A DNA stretch of 64,000 nt. Source: Apostichopus japonicus. Its lineage: Eukaryota; Echinodermata; Holothuroidea; Aspidochirotida; Stichopodidae. The position numbers and the translations under genes were made by a program. The stretch is taken from assembly GCF_037975245.1 (NCBI RefSeq), contig NC_092565.1:14415499-14479498 (forward strand), read 5' to 3'. Below, in pieces: positions 1 to 13,349 of the stretch. Position 1 is the stretch's first letter. Each line of letters starts with the position of its first letter. The notes beneath the pieces were generated by a model. That model was not told where the DNA came from and ran no database searches. It saw only the letters and a program-made list of their open reading frames with translations.

Positions 1-1371
1 TTGTATATGTGCAACATGGTACACATTGTACAGTACAGTACTTTATAGTATCCAGAAACTGTTTGTTGTATATGTGCAACATGGTACACATTTTACAGTA
101 CAGTACTGTATAGTATCCAGAAACTTTGTATATGTGCAACATGGTACACATTGTACAGTACAGTACTTTATAGTATCCAGAAACTGTTTGTTTGTATGTG
201 TGCAACATATGGTACACATTGTACAGTACAGTACTTTATAGTATCCAGAAACTGTTTGTTTGTATATATGTGCAACATGGTACACATTTCACAGTACAGT
301 ACTGTATTGTACCCATAAACTGTTTGTTTGTATGTGTGCAACATATGGTACACATTGTACAGTACAGTACTTTATAGTATCCAGAAACTGTTTGTTTGTA
401 TATATGTGCAACATGGTACACATTTTACAGTACAGTACTGTATAGTACCCAGAAACTGTTTGTTTGTATGTGTGCAACATATGGTACACATTGTACAGTA
501 CAGTACTTTATAGTATCCAGAAACTGTTTGTTTGTATATATGTGCAACATGGTACACATTTCACAGTACAGTACTGTATAGTATCCAGAAACTGTTTGTA
601 TATGTGCAACATGGTACACATTGTACAGTACAGTACTTTATAGTATCCAGAAACTGTTTGTTGTATATGTGCAACATGGTACACATTTTACAGTACAGTA
701 CTGTATAGTATCCAGAAACTTTGTATATGTGCAACATGGTACACATTGTACAGTACAGTACTTTATAGTATCCAGAAACTGTTTGTTTGTATGTGTGCAA
801 CATATGGTACACATTGTACAGTACAGTACTTTATAGTATCCAGAAACTGTTTGTTTGTATATATGTGCAACATGGTACACATTTCACAGTACAGTACTGT
901 ATTGTACCCATAAACTGTTTGTTTGTATGTGTGCAACATATGGTACACATTGTACAGTACAGTACTTTATAGTATCCAGAAACTGTTTGTTTGTATATAT
1001 GTGCAACATGGTACACATTTTACAGTACAGTACTGTATAGTACCCAGAAACTGTTTGTTTGTATGTGTGCAACATATGGTACACATTGTACAGTACAGTA
1101 CTTTATAGTATCCAGAAACTGTTTGTTTGTATATATGTGCAACATGGTACACATTTCACAGTACAGTACTGTATTGTACCCATAAACTGTTTGTATGTGC
1201 AACATGGTACACATTTGACAGTATAGTACTGTATAGTATCCAGAAACTGTTTGTTTGTATGTATGCAACATGGTTTACATTTTACAGTACAGTACTGTAT
1301 AGTACCCAGAAACTGTTATTTGTATATATGTGCAACATGGTACACATTTTACAGTACAGAACTTTATAGTA
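1..1371. repeat. Minisatellite array, 64-68 bp unit with 595-bp higher-order repeat
   Basis: About twenty head-to-tail units share the segments TGTGCAACATGGTACACATT, TACAGTACAGTACT and ATCCAGAAACTGTTTG. Two subtypes alternate (GCAACATATGG with TTTATAG, and GCAACATGG with CTGTATAG or CTGTATTG), giving a 136-bp dimer. A higher level is visible: bases 1-579 recur at 596-1174, an offset of 595 bp, with no difference that I could see. Units from about 1175 to 1371 are more diverged, as is usual at an array edge. The array is cut by the window start. Many short open frames on both strands are by-products of the unit and are not genes. Confidence 0.97.
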
Positions 1372-3249
1372 CATATTTATGTGATAATATAATGTGTCTG
1401 TATCAGTTCTAAGTACATGTGCAGTTTTTATGTACAGATTAATATGCTTGCATTGGTGATGTGCAATTTAATTCTTGTAATATTTTGTTCTCTTTTCTTA
1501 TAAACGATTTAATTAAACGTATTAATTCTCTTTGATGCTTAACTCCCATACAGCCATAATTAACTTTGTAGGTCATGAATTTGAACAGTCAAAACTATGC
1601 CAAAAAAGAGTGAAACATTTTGAAAAAAATTACTCTGTTTGCTTTGCATACAGTATGTGATTGATGATATTAATATGAAAACTGGCTAGATGATGGAAAG
1701 TTCCAAATTGAATGGATTCAATTCTAACTCATGGCTTACTTTGCTGTTGAATATTGTAATATGCCATTTAATGCAAACAACCCACTCTTAATAATCCGCT
1801 TCATTAGTTAAGTGTTGTCACTTCAAATTTCAAACATTTTGACAAAATGTCAAAATTTGGAGAAAAAGAATTCTTTCCTAATTGCTTTTGAATGAAATTG
1901 AAACCTGACCAAGTGATAACACTTCTAAAACTGAAAGGATTGAAGACATACTAGACCTTTCAAAGCTCACATAATGCAAGACACATCAATATGTGCATAT
2001 ATATATACATGTATGTCATTAGGTTGGGCAAATTGCAACCTTATTTGGGTAACATTTCTGCAGGATGGTATGAAAGATTCAAGAAACTAAAACTGATCAT
2101 ACTAATTGGAATCCAAATTTTCTAAATTAACCAACATTGTTCCAATTCTAAATCTGAGCCACTGTTACAATGTATCATACAAATGCTATGAAGCATCTTT
2201 CCACGTCCAAGTGATGGATCTAGACAGTTTAATTACACCCCCCTCCCCACCCCCAAGAATAAAAAACCCTAAATTTGTTTTAAAACTTAGTCTTATTTGT
2301 TTGGGTATTTATTCACTCCTCGTTAACCTGTCGACAGTTTAATTAAAACACAAATTTTCCTACAATTCTTATATGAAAATGTAAGCTAGGCCTAGGAACA
2401 ATACATCTACAAAGATTTTTTTTTATAAACATGTATAGATTAAAGCCATGTAAATGACTTTTGTCGTTAAGTTCTCATATGCATCGAAAGAGATATCACG
2501 TTGCACATGTATACAACCTGCTATTATAAACACAGCACTCCTTTGATAGCATCTCTTCCCTTCCATCAATGCCGGGGATCATAAATGTTGAACATTTATT
2601 AGCGACCTAAACTGACACTCTGCCGAAATGACTTTCACAACTTGCCTTTTTACTGTCTAGATATAGATATACCGTATGTTTGATTGCATTTTTCCTAAAA
2701 AAAAAAATAAAAAAAAAATTTATTGTCATATTTTCATTTCGTGTATGCAGCAATGGTGTTTCAATTGCAAGGTGAATACTTTAAATCGCAGCCATACAAA
2801 TACCCTAAAATTGACATTGTTGGCGTAAGACCTGTTATTTTCTTCGGACTTATCAAATTAATAGTAAAATATCTTCAAAACGTACCTTTCTGAGAGCACT
2901 GAGTTATCATTCCTGTGAAAATCAGACTAAGTTCGTCTTTTCCCTTTAGAGTTATTCATGCAAGGACTCTCCAAAAAAACTGGATCCTATCGAGTACCTG
3001 TCCTTTTACAACCTCTGCCTCGAGACTCGCCAAATCGAACGGAAATGTTAAATCCACACCTTCAGCGGAGATTATGCTAACCTTTATCAAAAGCCTTCAC
3101 TTTTCTCCTTCCTGCCAGAGCTTGCAGAGGTATCTGATCAGCTACTCATCTCGCCAGCCAGTTGAGAATAACCAATACACCCCGATTCTAAGTCAATTCG
3201 CAAGTCAAATTCTGTGGGAAGCCAAGTGGAAAAACACTGCATCACTTGA
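1372..3249. other. AT-rich non-coding stretch
   Basis: I see no coding exon here. The stretch holds a small perfect hairpin at 1836-1856 (ATTTTGACA, loop AAA, TGTCAAAAT), a C-rich run near 2238-2255 and an A-rich run at 2697-2719. Confidence 0.6.
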
Positions 3250-3435
3250 ATCGGCTCACCTTTCGCTCTCTCTCTCTCCCTCTTTATCTATATCTCTGTG
3301 CGCTGCGACGTCGGGGCTGACGGAACTCTGCGGAAACTGAAAAGGAAAGAAAAAGCACTTTTAGTGATAACAAATGAATTCAATTTAGGAGAAACTGACT
3401 GCGTCAATATCGGCATGAGTCGCTGACGTCATACG
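3250..3435 (-). promoter_or_regulatory. Possible CRE-type promoter and non-coding first exon (minus strand)
   Basis: This block is richer in G+C and CpG than its surroundings. It has a perfect palindromic CRE (TGACGTCA) at 3424-3431, a second GACGTC at about 3307-3312 and a CT microsatellite at 3269-3284. Read on the minus strand, the CRE is followed by GA-rich sequence and then AAAG/GTGAGC at 3254-3263, which would be a good splice donor. A first exon of a gene running leftward is therefore possible. No coding sequence supports it. Confidence 0.25.
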
Positions 3436-6400
3436 AAACCGGCAATTGCATTTGGCAAGCCGTATGATGGAAAAGCTCGTACTGTAGCCAAGGAGCAAAT
3501 GTGCACGTTGCTGGGGAAATTGGGATATTGCTGCAGACAGGAATTGTTGTCTGAACCACTTAAGACCACTCAGAATGCATAACTATTTGACTCCCATGGT
3601 GCAATAATAGCCCATGTTAAGCTCTAATTAAGTTTGAACAATAGCACATACTTGATTAGGCTTTTACGGGTGTATTGATCAAGTCGATGTAGCAAAGGAA
3701 AAGCTTACAGTGGAAGGAAATTGGGAAAATAAACTAAGCCACCAAGTTCCAAGCTTTAAGTTAAGGTAATTATGAGAAAACCAGTCTGCCTGGTTTGTGG
3801 GTATATATACTAGCTGTGATTGGTATGGGACATGCAAAAGTGGGTGTGAGGATATAGTTGACTGCTATTTAGTGGAAAATGTTATGGATCATAATTATAA
3901 GAATCTAAGGAAGAATGGTGTGTTTATTGTTATAAGAACCTTTAAGAAAAAAGAAAAGAAAAAACCTTGCTGCAGGACTTATGAATGGTAGATTTGAAAA
4001 GAGAAGGGTGATGACCCTAACAGGGTTCATTAGGGGACAGTACAAGTATGTTACTAGTGTGTAGGCATGGCAGATCAGTGTTAATGAAGTAAATGTATGT
4101 TTTAAACTTAGTTAAGCTGTCATGCATGTATATATTTATATATATGGAGTTTATGAGGAGTTTATTTTGCATACCTTGCCCGTTATTAATGTTAAACTGC
4201 AAGGCTCGACTTTGTGCAAAGAGTTCACTGATGTGTATTGCTAGGAAAACATGATATCGTACGTCAGTATGTCATGCACAATGGTGACACTGCAGGCCAA
4301 ATTGCTCTGTTTAAAACCAGTAAGTTCAACAGACCAAACATCATATTTCAGGGTTTTATAATTTTAGTTTTTTTTAACCATTCCTCCATCCCATGTCTAC
4401 TAATCCCCTTACATCTCTTTGTGTTCACCATGCTCATTAACCTGTCTGTATTCTGTGTGTGTATTTGTCCCTTCTGTTACTGTAACTTGTCATTCAGCCT
4501 CTGAAGAAGATCCTGCTAAGATCGAAACGTCAGGCCCACTTACTTTTACACATCTCCTTCACAGGCTCTCTAGAGGATATGCAGTTTGCTAACAGTTTCA
4601 TTTTATTTTGATTAATAAATAATATAGAAACATTCTCACGGTATGCTACTATGTAAAATTTACACGGAAAGTACCATATCAGCCCCTTCAATGAAATGTG
4701 TTTCTATATGTCTCCATGGAAAGTAGATGATGATCCTTTAAAGCTAGGTAAATTGAGGCAGGTTATCTATTTTATGTTAATGTGTATCTAGGGACTGTTT
4801 CCTTGATGCAAGTATTATGCTTAGAACTCCACATGCCATCAAACCTGAAAAGAAAGAAAAAGTGACTCCGAGGGGGATCATGCATATTGCTCTGCCAATG
4901 TCAAGCCTAATATAAAGCTAAAGCTTTAATTAATTAACCAATGCTAGTTAATGATTGAAAGATGACTGTAAGAGACCCACTTTTTTTTTAAATACCCAGA
5001 AATATTTTCACCCAAACTTTACCTCTTAATTCTTGTTAATTCTACATACAACATTTACACAGAAGAGGTCCAGATATAGACAATAGCTATTATATAATTA
5101 ACAAAAGCAAATGTTAATATTTGACATTTAATTATCTATAAAGAGATTGGGATGTTTACATTTCTCCAATATTAGCCCAAGTCAAACTTGAAACTTGAGG
5201 AATTAAAATCAAAACGACCTTGTCATGTCCATGTATTGCAATGATGATATTATAGATACGGGTAAATCTAGAATATGCGTAGGCTTTAAATATCATCTTT
5301 GTTTACATTAACCTCTACAGTAAACAAATCAAACAATGTACTGCAGGTAGCTCATGACAACAAGGAGGATGAGAGCTTTGACACGAAGTACATTACCTTA
5401 AAAGGAAGGCAGTAATATTACCAATTTGTAAACCAAGTTTCATATTATAAATTCAAAACCTTGAACTTCCTACCTCAAGCATACCCCTCATTATCTTCCC
5501 TTTATACCCTCTCCTACCTAACCACATTACCCTCCCCCACCTCGGTTTCTCCCCCCCCCCCCCCACCTTTCCCATGCTCTTTTACATTCTTTGACTGCAA
5601 TAATTACTCAACTAAAAATTACTTCATAAAACATTTACATCTGCTGCTCTGACCCTCATGAATGTGAAAACTACTTCCTCCGGTTTTAACACACGCAACG
5701 TATATATATACCTTAGAGAGAACTGTTGCCATGTGACGTCTACAGAGTCATAATGGTGAAGGCACACATGTCTGAAAGGTTATGACAGATAATTGTCTTC
5801 TTTCATCTATGTATCCGTATAAGCCTAGGATTCATATCTCCAGTCGCACAATTTTCATCCAATGTACCCTTCCAATTGATAAACACCACCAGCAATTATT
5901 GGCATATTCAACCAAACGAGATTAAGTAACTTGATGGGCAAGTTATTTATTGATGCAACGATGCGAATCAATACTCTTGAGGGACATATACTGACGTTAA
6001 TACCAAAAGGCAAATTGAAGCAATTCTGAAACGGCAGATATAGTCACCGAGAGTCGATGAAAATAATATACTATCAACCGAGAATTAATTCCGAGAAATA
6101 TTTTTTGGGAAATCTTCGGCAATAACACTCCCTATCCACAGAAGATGAGCCTTTCATGATTACCTCTCCGTATTACGGAATTATTAAACCTTGCTTTAAT
6201 CCGTGTAAAGATAAAAATCGACAAACTCATCCCCAGTGACGTTAGACCAATACTGTACTTGCAAATACAGTGATATTTGTGCTTCTACTGTTTTGACTCA
6301 TGCCAAAGATAATTCCAGTTTTTCAAGGAAATAAACGTCATCACAGCATATCACTGTACGTCATTACAATGTTATCACTTAAATGCTTAAAACTGTGAAT

Positions 6401-6898
6401 TACATAACATTCGTCTGGTGATTCAATCATAAAAGAGAAAAACTCAAAGTATGATGTATCAATCCGAGAAGAATAGTCCTAAAGTCATTTTTTTACTATT
6501 CCTTTCTCCTCAATTCAGTTGCTGAGATCGTCTCAGCCAACATATCGTTGTCAACATTTCCATTCTCTGAGTATCCCATGTATTACATACTTTTTATATT
6601 TTCCTTCTGCCCGCTCAGAGTGAAACCACGGATCCATGCATGTATGGTTTAATGCAGCCGACAGAAACATTAGTAGCATTTGCACTGTGTGATCAACATT
6701 ATTGGCACATGGGATTAAACTTGCCAACTATACTGAAGGCACAGATCACATTGTTGTGTGACGTTTCTCACATGGGTTAAGGCATTAATTTTCAAGTTCT
6801 ACTGTATTCATGAGCAAAAATCTTCTACTGTGTAGCAAAAGTGACAAACTGGAAGAGACAACTTTCCACTATTTGTATAATTTACTATGTGTTCAAAA
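3436..6898. other. Non-coding stretch without recognisable genes
   Basis: No exon is recognised. At 4498-4535 there is a retroelement-tail-like motif (CTGAAGAAG ... GATCGAAACGTC) with a 4-bp GATC/GATC stem, followed by a T-rich tail. It may mark the end of a decayed retroelement. A C13 run lies near 5550. Confidence 0.5.
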
Positions 6899-7341
6899 TG
6901 TGAGTACAAACTGCTCATTAATGTGAGTTTAAGTGACCCGATCAATGTGTTTAACAAACTTCCCACAATGTGCATAATTTACTATATGTTGAGTGAAAAA
7001 GTTTACAGAGAATAAAATTGACACTGACGGAGAATTCTTAAGGAGATACAAAAATTGAAAGTGACACTAAATTGCAAGTTTGCAGGTACAGCATAGGTCT
7101 GTGCATATATATTAGTCTTCTGGGTGAAAACTTGGTATGAATATTAAGTTGAAACTGTGAGTACAAACTGCTCATTAATGTGGGTTTTAAGTGATCCTAT
7201 TAATGTGAAAGTTGAAAACTGCAGTGAATAACAAACTTCCCGCAATGTCTTTAACAAACTTCCCACAATGTGTATTATTTATTATAAGCTGAGTAAGTTT
7301 ACGACGAGTAAAACCGACATTGAGGGAGAATTGTTAAGTAC
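6899..7341. repeat. Diverged direct duplication (~250 bp period)
   Basis: The stretch from GTGAGTACAAACTGCTCATT through AACAAACTTCCCACAATGTG to GGAGAATTCTTAAG (about 6899-7042) recurs at about 7155-7340, with substitutions and an extra internal partial copy of AACAAACTTCCC. It is an old local duplication. Confidence 0.8.
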
Positions 7342-10300
7342 AGTATTTTTGGAGGTCTAGGGTTTTAACTATTAAACATTTAACTCACAGCTCGTACTGA
7401 TGAATTGTCGGCTGAAGGTCACATTATAGTCACAGAATCAAAGTCTGAAATTTGTGTTATGCAATTGTGTTATGCAATTAAGGTTCAGAGACTATAAAAA
7501 TTAACTACCATCATAATATCTGCCTATAAATAATTCACACAGCGCAAACTAGTTGACCTTTTGGTCATATTTTGTCATGATTTCACTAATCAGATAATGA
7601 GAAATGCCGAATGGAAACTTAAAATAATCAGCAGGGCAGAAAATAACAGCTATTAACTTTAATTTTAAGTGGCGAGTCTAGAAGGTAATGACTTTATAGG
7701 AGCGTAAGTTGCCGATTATATTCGTTGTTTTAACGACACCTTTGTCCTTGAAAAGGGAAGGATATATGCCATCGTCAAGGCAACCAGAGTTAAAACTTCA
7801 TTACTCTACTGCATAAGAGCGGTCTTCTGCCCTTCCACCCCCCCCCCCGCCCCAACCTCCACTCCCTCCCTGCTCTGATGCAGGTTTGTAAGTGTAAGAC
7901 TCAAGGCAACAAATATAATGACTCCTTGAAGATTACTTCAGAATTCCCATTATGGATGAAATTTAATTCCATCCCATCCGTTTTTCAAAGACTTAAATTT
8001 GTCTCCACATCCTGTAGTAGTATACCTTGAACAATGTACAAGTGTTGGTACAGTACTTTCATATAACAAGAGCACTTTAAAAGAAAGAGCAAGCAATATA
8101 TTAACCTGTCCAGTTTATAGACACATCAGAAAGGCTTTTCAAGGGGAAGGGGAATGTGAAAGGGCTTGGAGGGACAAAAAAGGGGATGGAGGGATGGAGT
8201 CCAACTTCTGAGTTAGAAGAGCATAAATATCAGGGAGGGGGAACAATAATGGGTGGGACCCTGTAACCTGTGAAGTTTTGTAAACATGATGGTGGCTCAG
8301 AGAGCAAGGGGAGGGGGGTCTACACTGGGAGAGAGGGGGAGCCCCTGCTTGGCTAAGGGCCTAGGTAGAGCTGCTTCATTCTTACATAGCATATTTCAAT
8401 TGTCACACCCAATCTGGTGCATAGTATTATGAAGCCAATGTTGATTGTAATCAGCCTGTCATGAGGTACGTGTCGCTTAAATGACAAAATTGAAGTGACT
8501 CGCACAAGTTGTTCAACTTTTAGCCTGTTATAGAGATTACACAGTGACTCAAGTCCATGACTCCACTCGAGTCACTTAATAATCACTGGCAATTACAATG
8601 ACTCAACTCGACCTTAAATGAAAAATGACTACTGTAACAATGCAGTATTAGCATACTTGATCATTAACCGAGAGATTAATTAACGTACTGTACTGAAGAC
8701 GTAATCTGTAACTTTTAATTAGTCCACAAAAAATTGATTGACAGCTGGAGCCATATAACATTTACATATAGACAGAAATTCCAAAGCTTTTGGCATGACA
8801 AAAACAGTACATTACAGTATAACTGTTGGACAAATAATTCTAGTGCTGGGCTATAATGCACTCTGTGCAGGTCAAACATAGAAAGCTGAGGGGGCTGCAG
8901 CAAGTCTGTGTAGGACAATCTTTAGTGCAGTACAGTTTCACACAATGCGTACTACTGGTTTCAAAATTCATGAGCTGACTTATTTACTGGTCAACTGCTA
9001 GTGGGTTATGCTGTGTCAGTAGAAAAAGAAAAGGCCCAGGTTGCATTTTTCTGCCTGTAGATGTCAAGAACATGAAAAACATGATGTTTCGGAATCTCAG
9101 TCAAAACACAAATATTTACTGGGATGCTCTAAACAGCCTATTGTGTATATAGTACTGTAAGTGATGTGTGTTGTAATGCCAGGACTTGATTTTAGCTAGA
9201 TGATATTTGAAGCACTTGCATTTTTTGTAAGCAATTAAGTGACAAGACTTGTGAAGTTCTATAGGCCTGACATTGATGATATGTACTGTACATATAAATC
9301 TATCCGGCCTTCGACCAAACAGACATCTTTCTGGTCTTCGTAATTACCTAGAGCAGCCTCGGTGAATGCTAAGACAACCCATGTTCACTTTATGGTGGAA
9401 CTTCTTCATAATCGGCAAACCTTTTTGCCGAACCTCCAAGGAACTCTGATATTCGACTAGCTGTTTTGTGACTGTTACATACATTATAAGATCTAACCTG
9501 CAAATGCCAAGGTGTTATTTCACAGTCTCAGTTTCAACTCCCTCAGCCTCCTCATCCTTTTCATTTCTTAATTTAGACTTCCAAAGCCACTGTCAATCTG
9601 ACGTAGGCCTTCTCATGTGATAAATTTACAGTGACGGCTTAAACTCATCTAGAGGAGGATCATGAATTGAGTGTATCCGGGCAATTTTCTTTCCCCTCGA
9701 CCGCGGAGAGTATATCGAAGGGGAAGTATTTTTTGCGCCAAATGCGGATCTAAGACTCGATGATGTCATCATGCAAACGAGGTGTTACCTTACAAAGAGA
9801 GCCTCAAACTCACCCAGAGTCTCATGTAGAGGCAGTGCTCAGCAAAGAAAGATTAACATAATATCTCTCCTTCCGAAGGGCAATGTCGTTGCTTGAGGTA
9901 GTTCGGCAAGAAATCATTCTCCAAACTAGACGATCTGCCAACGGTAATTTCTAATGCACTCGTCATGAAGATCCAAGTTTAAGTAATATTAGCTTTTGTT
10001 CCACACTGTCTATCAGATGGCAACATGAGGCCCTCTTATCTGTTCATGTGACCCTCTCAAAGGGGTAAACGGAGGGAAGTTTGGGGTACACCGTTTCTCG
10101 TTCTTTCGAAACGACAGACCTTTTCGAGTCAATTAAAAGACCCCTCGTACAAAAGAACGGTGATTTTCATCAATTTGAAGTATTTCTGAATTCAATCCAA
10201 GTGGAATATATACCGTAGAGGAGTCAAATTAACAACAGGGGAGAAAACATGAATATACTGTATGCAAATATAGAGCGTAGTTGGTGCATCCATTTACTGC

Positions 10301-10348
10301 AAATATGTATTAATAAGCCATTTAAGAAGTAAAGGACTACGTAAAACA
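7342..10348. other. Non-coding stretch without recognisable genes
   Basis: It contains C- and G-rich runs (7828-7870, 8220-8345). A more balanced, CpG-containing part lies at about 9640-10100 and includes the palindrome GATGATGTCATC at 9759-9770. That part could be a regulatory or conserved element, but no exon can be supported. Confidence 0.5.
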
Positions 10349-10527
10349 TACAAGCTGGAGACATGAACCACCTTACTTGAATGCCCAGTAAAAATATACA
10401 AGCTGAGAGTATACATCTAACATCATCTTACTTGAATGCCTGGTAAAACAAGCTGAGAGTATACATCTTAATTCATCTTACTTGAATGCCCAGTTAAAAT
10501 TAACAAGCTGAGAGTATACATCTAAAT
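10349..10527. repeat. Tandem repeat, 50-55 bp x ~3
   Basis: CTTACTTGAATGCC starts at 10372, 10427 and 10477. Each copy is followed by ACAAGCTGAGAGTATACATC, and a partial unit precedes the first. Confidence 0.9.
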
Positions 10528-11000
10528 AAGATGAATTTGACAGATAAATGTTCTAAGATAAAAAGGATAAGCACTTCAACAGTATACAACAATACCGTGT
10601 AATAATCCATCTAAGTAGTTTTTCTCTCTCTCTCTTTTTCTTGCTTGCCAGAGGGGAGGAATGTTTTGTGGTCAGTTTTAGTATTACCAGATCACTGAAT
10701 AATTTTTCTCAAATAAAAATGAGAGAGATAAATCAATTATCTTTTAATTGCAATTTTGCTACTGATTTTTTTTTTTGGGTTTACCTAAATATTTGTTAAG
10801 AATGCCAAAACTAGATCATATATTTGCAAATATGAGGCTATGAACTACTTGGACAAATTCTGAATGGACTACAGTAGATAGTACATTTAGTCTAATATAA
10901 ATTTATAATCCATATTTCCATCATCTACAGTACTTTAAATGACCACTTAGCAACTGTCACTTGTGACCTCAGCATCTCTTAGGGTCAATGAAAATCAGGA

Positions 11001-11304
11001 GGGGTCTATAAGGGGAGGGGGTGTCCCCCTCCCCTTTGGAATTTGTTTGCATTTCCAGGTGGCCTCAGATGCAATTTGGTGCAATATAGCACACTTCAAC
11101 ACCCACTCCATTTTGCAAATAATTTTGCATTTTCACCTGGCCTTAGATGCAATTTGGTGCTCCAAATGAGATTTTTTTCTCATTTGGAAATGAAAAAGGG
11201 GTTTTCTGACTTGCGAAGCGGGGGGCGGAATGATACTTCCGCCCCCCATATTTTTCACTGGGGGGCTGGTGCCCCCCCCCAGCCCCCCGGTTCCTACGCC
11301 CTTA
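11001..11304. mobile_element. MITE-like element with GGGG/CCCC-rich ends
   Basis: About 304 bp is flanked by a perfect 10-bp direct repeat AAAATCAGGA (10991-11000 and 11305-11314). Inside is a near-perfect 25-bp hairpin AGGGGAGGGGG..CCCCCTCCCCT. The segment ending in CAGATGCAATTTGGTGC occurs twice, 78 bp apart. The segment TTAGATGCAATTTGGTGC also occurs in the elements at 22012 and 35339. No coding capacity. The exact ends, and whether the 10-bp repeat is a target duplication, are uncertain. Confidence 0.6.
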
Positions 11305-11314
11305 AAAATCAGGA

Positions 11315-12814
11315 TAATTTTTAGATTCTTCTACTTTTGAAAGTGTGCATTTTGCAGATGGTCACAGTATTCCCCCTAAATTTATCGATGACTTGTAATT
11401 GATCCAAACTAATACGTCCAACAAGATTTTTCTGAAGTGAACATGAATGAATTTAATAGTGATTGAAAAAACTGGAAACATTCCCTCAACATCTCTCGTC
11501 AAGACACTTTCGTATATAACAGTCTTTTAGTCCATGTATGCAAAATCAAATTGGATTGCCTCAATATTTATGACTTTTACTTCTTTCTTTGATGTAAGAG
11601 TATGACAGAAGGCTGGGATGCTTATGATCAAGCCACTGTAACGTTGTTTTCGAGTAGCATTGAGTTTGCATGATGAAATTCAAGAAGCTACTTGAAAGCA
11701 GCATTTTATTTATATTTTATTGATTTTCATAAATATTTAATACTATTCAATTTCAAAATTTCACAAAAGTGCAAGTACATTACGTTTGACGATTCAAGTT
11801 AGACTTTACATAGCGATCGGGTGGGTGTTTGGAATAGAATTGTTGTTTTCCTTATCCTACTGTGTACATTACAAGGAGTCCACATATCCTACATTAGTAT
11901 CATTGTTTATATGCAGTACAGTATGTGATATACATAAATTAACTGGGCAGGGATAATAGCAACGATTAAAGACACCACCTCTTTTGAGAATATGAGGGCC
12001 AGCATCATGTTACATTTATGTATTTAAGCAAGACTACATCAAATTCAACAGGTCTACATGAGGGCCTTGAAGTTTTCAAATTGTGACCATAATCGATAAT
12101 CTTTTATAGAATATGATTTTTGCATAATAAGGCTTTCCCAATAGAAATGACCTTGGTCATGACCTTTACTGATATCAAGATTCTAATTGGACCCATGATC
12201 CTGTAAGATGCCCCATTATTTACTGGTTTGGAATCTTATGAGTGATGATACTTACCTGTCTCTTACCTACATATGCACTTCCTTGTCTACCTAGACTACA
12301 TGACTATAAACTGCGCCATCCAGTCCCACCTCTAGGACACCACCTGCTTTCTCCTCCTTCTTTATCTACATATCTCAGAAGATGAACTAAGTGCATTTTT
12401 CAAAGAATTATCATCTGGAATTTTTCTTCACTTGTTTACAATAAGATGATCATTTTTTAAGTCTCTTAATGTACTGTACATCTTCATGCATTACAATCTT
12501 TCACCAATTACTTTCACCTAATTTTTGTTAATGTTTTTCAGGCTTAAAACCTTTCGTTGATTGTTTCGTCATTACTCGCTACATTCTTGTACAGATATTG
12601 GTTTTGCAATTCTATCCCATCCTAGTTTAAGAACTTGATCTTGTTGTTCCATATGGAGAAAAGTCAATTAGAAGCAACAAATTTAATGACCCGCCTGTAA
12701 ATCTCCAGTAAAATTGATCATTTGAAACATCGCAAGCTTTACATTCGTACCATAGTGTTATGAATATATACATTTTCGAGTTGAGGCCTCACCAACTGTT
12801 TATATGCAGTAAAT
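11315..12814. other. AT-rich non-coding stretch
   Basis: Nothing beyond AT-rich sequence was recognised. Confidence 0.5.
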
Positions 12815-12984
12815 AAGGAGTTAATCAACGGTCTAGCGTGCGTTACTCATAGGATTAATGCACGATCGGGGGATAATGCAAGTGATGCACGAGGGCGGAG
12901 CTCGAGTGCATCCAGCGATAGCATTAACACCCGGAGTGCATTGATCATGTGAGTAACGCACGCTAGACCGTTGATTAACCCCGT
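12815..12984. mobile_element. Palindromic fold-back element (~165 bp)
   Basis: The outer arms, 12820-12863 and 12936-12979, are inverted repeats matching at about 41 of 44 positions; each begins GTTAATCAACGGTCTAGCG. The match continues with gaps toward a centre at GAGCTC near 12900, so the whole element is an imperfect palindrome. The motif GTGCGTTACTCAYAGGATTAA recurs at about 13089-13109. It is most likely a fold-back MITE with no coding capacity. Confidence 0.8.
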
Positions 12985-13170
12985 TCATTCATACACTACC
13001 ATTTGTGTGGGGGAAAAATCATAAAACAAAACATTTTTGGTTACATATAACCAAAGATTTATTAAAGTGATGCCCCGTAATTTTACCGTGCGTTACTCAC
13101 AGGATTAACCATGGTCAGCTGACCTGAATGGACCAATAGGATTTAGGAATATTTACTAAGTATGAATGAA
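12984..13170. mobile_element. Short MITE with TTCATTCATAC termini
   Basis: The ends are perfect 11-bp inverted repeats TTCATTCATAC (12984-12994) and GTATGAATGAA (13160-13170). The right half, read in reverse complement, aligns with 44049-44165, sharing CATTCATACT, the CAGCTG core and the GTTAATC/ATTAACC segment. It therefore belongs to a dispersed family and directly abuts the fold-back element to its left. Confidence 0.65.
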
Positions 13171-13281
13171 TATATATGTTTACCCAATAGCAATAAGATG
13201 CAAGCTACTACACAGTAACGTCCACATCCCGAGTATGAATGTTGGTCATTCTAGTGGAAATGGCAACTACCTAAATATTGC

Positions 13282-13349
13282 ATATATTCAAAATAATGAT
13301 GCATATTCAAAGAATATATATTCAAATTAATGATGCATATTCAAAGATG
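13282..13349. repeat. 34-bp tandem duplication
   Basis: ATATATTCAAA..AATGATGCATATTCAAAGA occurs at 13282-13315 and again at 13316-13349 with few differences. Confidence 0.85.

Noticed and set aside
26-1369. Many overlapping 60-83 codon open frames on both strands
   Set aside because: They are translations of the minisatellite unit in different frames, with the same peptides repeating; not genes. The array is also not CRISPR: it has no short constant repeat with unique spacers.
2915-3340. 141-codon plus-strand frame
   Set aside because: It begins with GTG, runs through a CT microsatellite, has no recognisable domain, and overlaps the possible promoter region.
4501-4530. Hammerhead ribozyme-like core CTGAAGA..GAAAC
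   Set aside because: One extra base separates the CUGANGA box from the GATC stem, and no closed stem III exists in this copy. It is better described as a retroelement-tail-like motif.
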